Assembly: GCF_946479975.1 (NCBI RefSeq)
Contig: NZ_CAMLIX010000092.1
Span: 1 to 18,012 of the forward strand
From: an uncultured Flavobacterium sp.
GTDB taxonomy: Bacteria > Bacteroidota > Bacteroidia > Flavobacteriales > Flavobacteriaceae
Length of the DNA: 18,012 bases
Reading direction: 5' to 3'
The position numbers were made by a program, and so were the translations under genes. Below are positions 7,622 through 14,583 of the stretch, one piece after another. The first letter of the stretch is position 1; the number at the start of each line of letters is the position of its first letter. The notes under the pieces were generated by a model. The model made no database searches and was not told the DNA's origin. It saw nothing but the letters and a program-made list of their open reading frames with translations.

Positions 7622-9988
7622 TTACATTTTTTTTATCTTTTCATAAATGGCAGGATCGTGTTTTTTTACTTTTATTTTCACGTATTTTGAGGCTGGCATA
7701 TTACTTTCTTTCACGACATTATTTACAGAAACTAAAACATTTGTTTCTGGAAAATAAGTAACGGTATTTCGTTCTGGAATTTGATAAGAAACAATAAGAA
7801 ATAAAGGTGCAATCCTCTCTATTCCATCATTATAATTAAACAAATCTACTTTGTCTCCCGCTTTGAATCCTGCTTTATCAATATCATTTTGATTCATGAA
7901 AATCACGCGTCGTTCATTTTTTATACCTCTATAGCGATCGTCCATACCATAAATTGTAGTATTAAATTGGTCATGCGTGCGGGTTGTTGCCATCATGTAT
8001 TCATCTGATTCCAATTCATTATCTGGAATTTCAGTCAAAGTAAAAGAAGCACGATCAGCCGATTCTGCAGCTTTAAATTCGCCGTGACGAGGTGCATTCG
8101 GTAGGTAAAAACCGCCTTTTTCGCGAACTCTAGTATTGTAATTTTCAAAACCTGGAATGCAGTTTTCTATGGCTTCTCTAACATCATCATAACTGTCGTG
8201 ATAACGTTTCCAGTCAACTACAGATTTGTCACCAAGAGTTGCCATTGCCATTCGGCAGACGATTTGTGTTTCGTTGATCAATTGATCAGATATAGGTTTG
8301 AGCACTCCTTTTGAAGACTGAACTACGCCCATAGAATTTTCAGTACTAATAATCTGTACTTCGTTGTTTACAATATCCATATCACTTCGCGAAAGCGTAG
8401 GCAATATCAGCGATTCTTTTCCATGTATTAAATGTCCTCTGTTGAGTTTTGTAGAGACACAAACCAGCAGTTTTAGTTTTCTAAAGGCTTCTGCGGTATA
8501 AGTAGTATCTGGCGCGGCCGATAGAAAATTACCGCCCATACAGAACATAAATTTTACTTTTTCTTCGTGAATTGCTTTTATGGTTCCCACAAGATCATAG
8601 CCATGATTTCTCGGCGGATTAAATCCAAAATAAGCCTGAAGACGATCTAATTGTTCATTGGTAGGTTTCTCGTCAATAAGCATGGTGCGGTTTCCCTGCA
8701 CATTGCTGTGCCCGCGGACTGGGCAGACTCCAGCGCCGGGTTTGCCGATGCTTCCTTTGATCAATAAAATATTGACAATCTCTCTAATCATGTCAACGCC
8801 GTTGGGTTGCTGTGTTAATCCCATTCCCCAGCAGACGATAATTCGTTTTTTAAAGGCAATAATTTCTGCAGCTTCAATAATTAAATCTTTGGGAACACCA
8901 GAAAGAAATGCTAGATGATCTAAATCTAAATTTTCAAATTGTTTTTCGAAATTTTCAAAACCAGTTGTTTTGTCTTTGATGAAATCGTGGTCAAAAACTT
9001 CACCCGGATTTTTCTTTTCTAATTCGATTAATAAAAGTTCGAGGGCTTTGAGCAGTGCCATATCGCCGTTTATTTTTATAGGAAGAAAAAGATCTGCCAA
9101 TTTTCCGCCTGTACCAATAATTCCTTTGATGGCCTGCGGATTATGAAATCCCATTAATCCTGCTTCTGGCAGCGGATTAACAGCAATAATTTTTGCGCCG
9201 TTTTTTTTACCTTTTTCTAAGGCACTCAGCATTCTTGGAGCATTGGTTCCAGGATTTTGTCCGATAATTACAATCACATCGGTATCATAAAAATCTTCTA
9301 GAGTAACCGTTCCTTTTCCGATTCCGATTGTAGTTTTTAATGCTGTTCCAGAAGTTTCGTGGCACATATTAGAACAATCCGGCATATTGTTGGTTCCAAA
9401 TTCTTTTGCAAAAAGCTGATATAAAAAAGAAGCTTCATTGCTGGTTCTTCCAGAAGTATAAAAAGCAGCTTCATTTGGAGATTCTAATGCGTTTAAATGA
9501 GAAGCAATTTTTGTAAAAGCATCATCCCAGCTAATGGGTTGATAATGTGTACCGCCAACAGGCAGATACATAGGTTCTGTCAATCTTCCCATTTTTCCAA
9601 TTTGGTAATCGTCTAATTGTGAAAGACTGTAAACAGAATTTTCTTTGAAGAATGTAGCGGTAACTTTTTTAGTTGTAGCTTCTTCTGCTAAAGCTTTTGC
9701 TCCGTTTTCGCAATATTCGCCCAATGGAGAACGATCGTCATCTGGATCAGGCCATGCACAGCTTGAGCAGTCAAAACCACCTTTTTGGTTCATTGTAAAC
9801 AAGGCTTTACCAGCTCTAAGAACTGCTTTATCTTCAACAAGATCACTCATTGCTGCCATAACTGCAGGAACGCCGGCAGCCCATTTTTCTACCTTTGTTA
9901 CTTTAAGTTTTGAAAGCTGGTACGGATTTTCTGCTTTAGGGACTTTATTGTTTACTTGATCTGTATTTTGTGGCTGATCTTCGTTCAT
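7622..9988 (-). CDS. FdhF/YdeP-family molybdopterin oxidoreductase (formate-dehydrogenase-like alpha subunit)
   Basis: A 788-residue molybdenum/tungsten bis-MGD enzyme of usual YdeP-like length. The N-terminal iron-sulfur region has only three clustered cysteines: C74 and C77 (FDCSSCAWPDPD) and C93 (EYCENGAKA). The likely Mo ligand is C209 in NMCHETSG; the Cys-His pair matches the Sec/Cys-His of formate dehydrogenases. Cofactor-binding marks follow: IIGQNPGTNAPRML, the FCMGGNFLSAAPD loop and a C-terminal molydopterin-dinucleotide-binding domain (TTRTHDQFNTTIYG onward, about 640-780). There is no Tat signal, so it is cytoplasmic. The fdhD gene lies 47 bases upstream in the same direction, consistent with sulfuration of this cofactor. 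E. coli YdeP is linked to acid resistance, but the substrate of this family is not established; formate is a reasonable guess, not a demonstrated activity here. Confidence 0.93.
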   Translation of the reverse strand: MNEDQPQNTDQVNNKVPKAENPYQLSKLKVTKVEKWAAGVPAVMAAMSDLVEDKAVLRAGKALFTMNQKGGFDCSSCAWPDPDDDRSPLGEYCENGAKALAEEATTKKVTATFFKENSVYSLSQLDDYQIGKMGRLTEPMYLPVGGTHYQPISWDDAFTKIASHLNALESPNEAAFYTSGRTSNEASFLYQLFAKEFGTNNMPDCSNMCHETSGTALKTTIGIGKGTVTLEDFYDTDVIVIIGQNPGTNAPRMLSALEKGKKNGAKIIAVNPLPEAGLMGFHNPQAIKGIIGTGGKLADLFLPIKINGDMALLKALELLLIELEKKNPGEVFDHDFIKDKTTGFENFEKQFENLDLDHLAFLSGVPKDLIIEAAEIIAFKKRIIVCWGMGLTQQPNGVDMIREIVNILLIKGSIGKPGAGVCPVRGHSNVQGNRTMLIDEKPTNEQLDRLQAYFGFNPPRNHGYDLVGTIKAIHEEKVKFMFCMGGNFLSAAPDTTYTAEAFRKLKLLVCVSTKLNRGHLIHGKESLILPTLSRSDMDIVNNEVQIISTENSMGVVQSSKGVLKPISDQLINETQIVCRMAMATLGDKSVVDWKRYHDSYDDVREAIENCIPGFENYNTRVREKGGFYLPNAPRHGEFKAAESADRASFTLTEIPDNELESDEYMMATTRTHDQFNTTIYGMDDRYRGIKNERRVIFMNQNDIDKAGFKAGDKVDLFNYNDGIERIAPLFLIVSYQIPERNTVTYFPETNVLVSVNNVVKESNMPASKYVKIKVKKHDPAIYEKIKKM

Positions 9989-10035
9989 TACATTTTGGTT
10001 TAATTGAAATTGCGTTATGCTCTTGCTACTTTATT

Positions 10036-10908
10036 TCAGTTCGTTACGATTACGGTTTGATTGGATGAATTGTATATATTAAATCTATTATCTCTCAGAA
10101 ATCCTAGAAGCGTGATATTGAATTCTGCTGCAAGCTCGACCGCCAGACTTGACGGAGCACCAATAGCAGCAATAATCGAAATTCCAGCCATTGCCGCTTT
10201 TTGGATTAATTCAAAACTAGCCCTTCCGCTAAGAAGTAAAATATGTTCATTTAACGGCAGTGATTTGCTTGAAAGTGATTTGCCAATTAATTTGTCTAAA
10301 GCATTGTGTCTTCCAACATCCTCAGTTAAAAGAATCAAATCGCCCTGAACATTAAAAAGTCCTGATGCATGAAGCCCTCCAGTTGAATCAAAATCGCTTT
10401 GGGCAATTCGTAGTTTATCGGGAAGCTGATAAAATACACCAGCTTCAATGGTGACTTTTGGTTTTATAAAATCCACAAAAGGACTTACCGTTTTTATAGA
10501 TTGAATGGAACTTTTGCCACATACGCCACAACTTGATGTTGTATAAAAATTACGATCTGTCTGCATCAAATTCGGAATGAAATTTTCTTTTAAATCAACC
10601 TGAACAATATTTTGTTTTTGAGACAAACAATTCATTTTTACAGGATAAGCATCTTCTATTTCATCAAAAGAAGTAAGTATTCCTTCTGTAAACAAAAAGC
10701 CAATGGCAAGATCAATATCATGGCCAGGAGTCCGCATGGTAACCGAAATATTCTTCTGGATTTTCTCGGCTTTGGAACCATAAGATAATCTAATTTCAAG
10801 AGGTTCTTCGACTGAAAGCGTATCTAAAAAAGTTGAAGCCTCGTTTCCGTTTACTCTTTGTACGCTTACCTGCCTGATGGAAACTAATTCCGTATGATCT
10901 ATTTCCAT
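10036..10908 (-). CDS. fdhD: FdhD formate dehydrogenase accessory sulfurtransferase
   Basis: A 290-residue FdhD of usual length. It carries sulfur from a cysteine desulfurase to the bis-MGD cofactor, a step needed for formate-dehydrogenase activity. The essential CxxC is C127-G-V-C130 in TTSSCGVCGKSS. Other family marks are MRTPGHDIDLAIGFLFTEG (58-76), the nucleotide-binding-like stretch TEDVGRHNALDKLIG, and LLLSGRASFELIQKAAMAG near the C-terminus. It is encoded directly upstream of the FdhF/YdeP-like enzyme with a 47-base gap on the same strand, so that enzyme is its obvious client. A 117-base gap separates it from the preceding DsbA-like gene. That gap could hold a separate promoter, although I see no consensus -7 box there, only a TA-(3 bases)-TTTG variant. 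The assignment is secure. Confidence 0.97.
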   Translation of the reverse strand: MEIDHTELVSIRQVSVQRVNGNEASTFLDTLSVEEPLEIRLSYGSKAEKIQKNISVTMRTPGHDIDLAIGFLFTEGILTSFDEIEDAYPVKMNCLSQKQNIVQVDLKENFIPNLMQTDRNFYTTSSCGVCGKSSIQSIKTVSPFVDFIKPKVTIEAGVFYQLPDKLRIAQSDFDSTGGLHASGLFNVQGDLILLTEDVGRHNALDKLIGKSLSSKSLPLNEHILLLSGRASFELIQKAAMAGISIIAAIGAPSSLAVELAAEFNITLLGFLRDNRFNIYNSSNQTVIVTN

Positions 10909-11025
10909 GGTATTGGAATTAAAGTTGTTACGTAAATTTAATTAAAAATCGAGTCAAAATGTATATTTCCCTTTATAAAATAACGGAGATTTAATGAATG
11001 TTTAGGTCTCCTTTTGAGGATTTCT

Positions 11026-11541
11026 CTACCTTACAATTTCGCTCATTAACTGCAGTAGATCTTCCGGACCACCGTTGAATTTTCTGCCGTTTACATATAG
11101 GGAAGGAGTACCATTTACACCACTCATAACACCGCTTTCAAAATCTGAATCAATTTTTGCAGCGACTTCAGGTTTTTTGATATCCGTATTAAATTGATGA
11201 GGATCAAGTTCCAATTTTTCGGCTAATTCTAATAAAAAAGCTTCATTTAAATAGTCCTGATTTTCGTAAATAGCATCGTGCATTTCCCAAAATTTTCCCT
11301 GTAATGCGGCGGCTTCGGCTGCGATTGCGGCAGGTCGTGCGTATTGGTGCATTTCAGATAACGGAAAGTTTCTAAAAACAAATTCAATTCGTTTTCCATA
11401 TCTTTTCATTATTTCTTTGAGAACGGGATACGCCGCGCCGCAATACGGACATTGATAATCTCCATATTCTACGATTACGATATCTGCATTTGTTTTTCCT
11501 TGTGTATGGTCAGTTTTACTGACCGCTGGTTGTAGTGACAT
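11026..11541 (-). CDS. DsbA-family thiol oxidoreductase, cytoplasmic (CPYC)
   Basis: A 171-residue thioredoxin-fold protein of the DsbA/FrnE-like class. The active site is C31-P-Y-C34 (YGDYQCPYCGAAYPVLKE), and the cis-proline loop is GVNGTPSLYVNG (T145-P146). The helical insert between them (about residues 60-130) is the DsbA-type insertion. There is no signal peptide or lipobox, so unlike classical DsbA it should stay in the cytoplasm, where it would more likely act as a reductase or isomerase, or as an electron donor to a partner protein. The peroxiredoxin gene ends 10 bases upstream on the same strand, which makes regeneration of that peroxiredoxin or general thiol repair under oxidative stress the leading idea. 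It is the last gene of the bicupin operon. The fold is certain; the partner is inferred. Confidence 0.94.
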   Translation of the reverse strand: MSLQPAVSKTDHTQGKTNADIVIVEYGDYQCPYCGAAYPVLKEIMKRYGKRIEFVFRNFPLSEMHQYARPAAIAAEAAALQGKFWEMHDAIYENQDYLNEAFLLELAEKLELDPHQFNTDIKKPEVAAKIDSDFESGVMSGVNGTPSLYVNGRKFNGGPEDLLQLMSEIVR

Positions 11542-11551
11542 AATAATTTTT

Positions 11552-12004
11552 TTAAAGTTTTTCTAAAGCTTCTAAGATTCCATCAGCGCCTGGGTTTACA
11601 GCCATTGGTGACAGATAACTCAATTGTATAATTCCTTCTTTATCGATTACGAAAAGGGCGCGATTGCATTCGCCTTCTTCTTTATTATATACGCCATATT
11701 TGGTAGACGTTTCTCCTTTAGGCTCAAAATCAGCCAAAAGAGGGAAGTGCAGATTTCGAGATTGTGCAAAGGCCATGTGGCACCATTTGCTGTCTACTGA
11801 AATACCGAAAATTTCGGCATCATATTTTTTGAAATATTTCAACATTTCGTTGTAAAGTGCCATTTGGTCACTGCAAACTGGACTCCAGTCGGCTGGATAA
11901 AAAGCTAAAATCACATTTTTTCCTTTAAACTCTGATAAAGTGATTTTTTGGTCGGGTGTTGCGAATAATGTAAAATCTGGCGCAACGTCATTTTTCTGTA
12001 GCAT
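11552..12004 (-). CDS. Peroxiredoxin, AhpC/TSA superfamily (BCP/AhpE-like)
   Basis: A 150-residue thioredoxin-fold peroxidase. The peroxidatic cysteine is C44 in the motif P37-A-D-W-S41-P-V-C44, the PxxxS/TxxC variant, and the conserved arginine is R115 (ECNRALFVID). Further cysteines are C75 and C113. Neither is the common BCP resolving position five residues after C44, so the enzyme may be 1-Cys or use an atypical resolving residue. These proteins reduce hydrogen peroxide and organic hydroperoxides in the cytoplasm with electrons from thioredoxin-like proteins. It lies between a DUF1275 membrane protein (12-base gap) and the DsbA-like thiol protein (10-base gap); the latter is a candidate reductant. 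The start MLQKNDVAPDFTLF is standard. Family certain; subclass less so. Confidence 0.95.
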   Translation of the reverse strand: MLQKNDVAPDFTLFATPDQKITLSEFKGKNVILAFYPADWSPVCSDQMALYNEMLKYFKKYDAEIFGISVDSKWCHMAFAQSRNLHFPLLADFEPKGETSTKYGVYNKEEGECNRALFVIDKEGIIQLSYLSPMAVNPGADGILEALEKL

Positions 12005-12016
12005 AAGATTTATTTT

Positions 12017-12706
12017 TTAAGGTTTAGTTCTAATTGGTAAAAGCAATCCACAAACGATTAATAGTACGGCTGGCAGCATAAGTGTCCAGTTTTTTAATAT
12101 TGTTAGTATAAGTGGTGCTGTAAAAGCTCCTGATATAAATCCTGTCCATAGAAGTACTAAACGAATAGCATTTTGCTTATACTGTTTTTTGATGGTATTG
12201 TCAGTACTCATAGTCAGCATTGCTGTATTTCTTGCTAGACTGTTTAGAGTTCCTGTAACAAAATCAGTATTTATTTTTTGATCTCCTACGGAGGTTACAA
12301 TAGTATTCATAATTCCTGTTGAGAAACCTATAACAGCGATTGATAATACAGTATTTATGTTATAATATCGGGATATCTCCGTGTACATTATCAGTATTCC
12401 CGAGACGATGTAAAAAGGTAATTTTGGTATTTTTGAATCCTTCAGCAGCGATAAGCAAGTGCCCGTGTAAATTCCGAGTATAAAGCATATAATTACTGTA
12501 AACGTCGTGATTATTACAGCCAATTTCTCTGTATAAAGTGCGATTCCTAACTGTGTTGTATTGCCACTCATGAAGGAAACATAAATTTTCCATTTTAAAA
12601 TTCCGACAGCATCGAGATATCCAGCAATACAAGCAAGAAATATGGCTAGTTTCTCCTGCATTCTGATTTGATCAGACGAGAACGGGACTTCTGTTACAAC
12701 AGCCAA
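12017..12706 (-). CDS. DUF1275 (YoaK-family) membrane protein
   Basis: A 229-residue integral membrane protein with about six hydrophobic segments (around residues 19-37, 62-84, 97-111, 117-136, 181-203 and 207-225). The family signatures are present in order: AGYLDAVG (28-35), FMSGNTTQLG (45-54) and VTGTLNSLA (150-158). Residue spacing and length fit YoaK/DUF1275 proteins, whose function is not established; transport of a small molecule has been proposed on structural grounds only. Its stop lies 12 bases from the peroxiredoxin start and its own start lies 5 bases past the bicupin stop, so it is co-transcribed with both. If the bicupin is an oxalate decarboxylase, this protein could move oxalate or formate, but nothing in the sequence shows that. 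Confidence 0.9.
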   Translation of the reverse strand: MAVVTEVPFSSDQIRMQEKLAIFLACIAGYLDAVGILKWKIYVSFMSGNTTQLGIALYTEKLAVIITTFTVIICFILGIYTGTCLSLLKDSKIPKLPFYIVSGILIMYTEISRYYNINTVLSIAVIGFSTGIMNTIVTSVGDQKINTDFVTGTLNSLARNTAMLTMSTDNTIKKQYKQNAIRLVLLWTGFISGAFTAPLILTILKNWTLMLPAVLLIVCGLLLPIRTKP

Positions 12707-12711
12707 AATGA

Positions 12712-13758
12712 TTATTTTTTGGGTTGAATAAACAATTTACTTTTAGGAAACTTTTCTATTTCGCCTTCTGCCAATCCAAAATTGGTTACAACCACATCTT
12801 TTGGATTTCCTGCAAGCCATTCGCTCAAATCAATAGACTGATAAACACCGCTGTTGAATCCAATTAAGATTTTGCAAACTGTATCTCCATTATTTTTGAT
12901 ATAATGTCCAGCGCCCATTGGCACGTAACCCACATCTCCTGCGTTAAACTGTTCTGTAACTACTGTGCTTTCTGCTAGAAAAACAGACATTTCGGCTTGA
13001 CCAGAAATATAATACTGCCATTCATCTGCGTTTGGATGCCAGTGCATTTCTCTTAAAGCACCGGGCTGTAATTCTATGATTGAACCTGCCATTGTGGTAC
13101 TGATAGGAAATTCTTTGCTTGATACCAATCTTTGCAATCCGCCACCTGGAATAATTCTAGGCTGTTGTGCATGCAGTGGATAACGGTGTAAATTGGTCAA
13201 TTCAATATCTGATTCTTCTGGACGAGAAGCGGCATTAAAGGATAATTCGTCAGGAACAATTCCAGATGCAAAATAGGCTTCTTTTTGAGGTAAAGCTGCG
13301 ACTTCTTCTAATGTAATTCCCAAATTTTGAGCAACAATTTCTGGCGGCATGCTCGAAACAAAATCGGTAACGCTGAAAGTATGATCTTCTGAAAAATTAC
13401 CATTATCAAAAATTAAAATAAAATGGCATTCTTCTGTTCCTGTTGCTTGTATAGAATGTCCGTATCCTTTTGGAAAATACCAAACATCGCCTGGTTCAAA
13501 ATTATCGGTATAACTATGCCCGTTGGGATGAATAATTGTCGTGCGAACTGTTCCAGAAATCACATAAGCCCATTCGGCTGCGTTTGCATGCCAATGTAAT
13601 TCTCGCATACTTCCTGGTTGTAATCGCATTGAAACTCCTGCGATTCCTATAGATGCAGGAAAATCTTTTACAGAAGCTCCTCGTGTTGTGCCGCCGTCAT
13701 TGGTGCGTGGTTCTTTTTGTTCTAATTCGTATTTGAAACTTAATAATTCGGTAGTCAT
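12712..13758 (-). CDS. oxdC: Oxalate-decarboxylase-family bicupin
   Basis: A 348-residue two-domain cupin that resembles Bacillus OxdC throughout, lacking only part of its N-terminal extension. The first cupin has Mn ligands H55, H57, E62 and H101 (RELHWHANAAEWAY; GYGHSIQATG) and the arginine R52. The second has H239, H241, E246 and H285 (REMHWHPNADEWQY; GAGHYIKNNG). The flexible lid that decides decarboxylase versus oxidase activity reads S123-E-D-H-T127 (FSEDHTFSVTDF), against SENST in OxdC; the proton-donor glutamate is kept as E124. OxdC converts oxalate to formate and CO2, consuming a proton. There is no signal peptide, so it is cytoplasmic. It is the first gene of a four-gene operon and is preceded by a hairpin that reaches to 3 bases from the start codon. 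Family certain; activity on oxalate probable. Confidence 0.9.
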   Translation of the reverse strand: MTTELLSFKYELEQKEPRTNDGGTTRGASVKDFPASIGIAGVSMRLQPGSMRELHWHANAAEWAYVISGTVRTTIIHPNGHSYTDNFEPGDVWYFPKGYGHSIQATGTEECHFILIFDNGNFSEDHTFSVTDFVSSMPPEIVAQNLGITLEEVAALPQKEAYFASGIVPDELSFNAASRPEESDIELTNLHRYPLHAQQPRIIPGGGLQRLVSSKEFPISTTMAGSIIELQPGALREMHWHPNADEWQYYISGQAEMSVFLAESTVVTEQFNAGDVGYVPMGAGHYIKNNGDTVCKILIGFNSGVYQSIDLSEWLAGNPKDVVVTNFGLAEGEIEKFPKSKLFIQPKK

Positions 13759-13761
13759 AAT

Positions 13762-13813
13762 AATAGCTTTTAGATTAATTGTAGTGGTTTATTAATTCTA
13801 CTGTAAAGCTATT
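13762..13813 (-). promoter_or_regulatory. Leader hairpin that would cover the bicupin ribosome-binding region
   Basis: On the - strand transcript, AATAGCTTT (13813-13805) pairs perfectly over 9 bases with AAAGCTATT (13770-13762). Inside it, 13800-13791 pairs with 13779-13771 over 9 bases with a single bulged A. A 4-base bulge (13804-13801) joins the two stems and the loop is about 11 bases. The stem ends 3 bases before the bicupin ATG, so it would hide the ribosome-binding region. Regulation is inferred; no known riboswitch was recognised. Confidence 0.4.
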
Positions 13814-13958
13814 GAAGAAAGGTAATATCCCTATGCTGAATTCGTTAGACAGGCAAAATCAGTCGTTGAGTTTACTGCTGGAAACTTCTTATAAAATAAA
13901 TTTGAGCATATTTGATATTTCTAAACCAAACTACTGTTTCATTAGAATTTAAAACAAA

Positions 13959-13987
13959 AAAAATCACTGCGTAATACAGTGATTTTT
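13959..13987 (-). terminator. Intrinsic terminator of the kinase / old-yellow-enzyme / ABM operon
   Basis: Arms 13959-13969 and 13977-13987 form a perfect 11-bp stem (AAAAATCACTG) with a 7-base loop. On the - strand it runs into a long T-tract. It lies 24 bases past the ABM gene stop and separates that operon from the bicupin operon. Confidence 0.88.
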
Positions 13988-14011
13988 ATCTTATAAAGAA
14001 AAGTATGTTTT

Positions 14012-14563
14012 TTATTTAAAAAGCCATTTTTTAATAAGTCTGGTATAATTTGGCATTACAACAAATACCATTAAAAAGACAATGAAACCCGAATTTACAA
14101 AACCATCAAAATAATGATTGGCAGGAATTTGTAAAAACCTCAAAACGGGTAATATAAGTAACGGAATTAAAAGAGACAAAGGATAAATGGCAGACCAAGT
14201 TACAAGAAATTGTTTCCAGCGAACCGGAACTTTATTTCCTTCATTTTCTGTAGTAAAAAGAAAATCCAAACCTGATTTTATTTGGTAGTGATCATGTTTT
14301 CTAAAAAGTGGATTTGCTTTTTCAATTAGTAGTTTACGGTTTTCAGATTCCATCCAAGTCTTTAGATTTTCTATGGTGTCAAATCGGATAATTACGGTGT
14401 AAACAAACGTCAAATGTGCAATCGGTCTTACGATCTGCAAATCAATAAAACCTTTTGAATGTTTGGTAATTGGAACAATTTCTTCCAGCCATTTTTCATA
14501 TTGCTGTTCTTTACCGTCTAAAATGTGATGGTTAATAACAACAGATGCGCCTTGATTTTCCAT
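14012..14563 (-). CDS. ABM-domain protein with two C-terminal membrane helices
   Basis: A 183-residue protein. The first 100 residues form an antibiotic-biosynthesis-monooxygenase (ABM, dimeric ferredoxin-like) domain: VVINHHILDGKEQQYEKWLEE, GFIDLQIVRP, then YTVIIRFDTIENLKTWMES. Two hydrophobic helices follow at about 118-141 and 155-171, so the ABM domain is anchored to the inner membrane with its N-terminus probably cytoplasmic. Stand-alone ABM proteins oxidise quinols or bind haem or signalling compounds; the membrane-anchored form is widespread but its role is unclear. It is the last gene of the operon, 20 bases after the old yellow enzyme and just before a terminator. A quinone- or flavin-linked redox role beside that enzyme is plausible but inferred. 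Domain layout is clear; activity is not. Confidence 0.88.
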   Translation of the reverse strand: MENQGASVVINHHILDGKEQQYEKWLEEIVPITKHSKGFIDLQIVRPIAHLTFVYTVIIRFDTIENLKTWMESENRKLLIEKANPLFRKHDHYQIKSGLDFLFTTENEGNKVPVRWKQFLVTWSAIYPLSLLIPLLILPVLRFLQIPANHYFDGFVNSGFIVFLMVFVVMPNYTRLIKKWLFK

Positions 14564-14583
14564 ATAACTATTTGTTTAATGAT

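Noticed and set aside
8658..9959. Open + strand frames opposite the molybdopterin oxidoreductase (8658-8918 and 9645-9959)
   Set aside because: They are antisense to a complete, well-conserved enzyme and look like codon-use shadows.
10960..10970. TACATTTTG as a -7 box for fdhD
   Set aside because: The spacing between TA and TTTG is 3 rather than 2 bases and no -33 box is seen, so I did not list it as a promoter.
10985..11011. GGAGA / TCTCC inverted repeat after the DsbA-like gene
   Set aside because: The stem is only 5 bp with a 17-base loop, too weak to call a terminator, although a terminator would be expected here.
12360..12632. 90-codon - strand frame inside the DUF1275 gene
   Set aside because: It is in another frame of a gene with all family motifs, and its translation is not protein-like.
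13771..13778. Another TAGATTAA copy upstream of the bicupin, matching the half-site near the hydrolase
   Set aside because: A single 8-mer of this composition is expected a few times by chance in 18 kb of AT-rich DNA, so a shared regulon is not supported.
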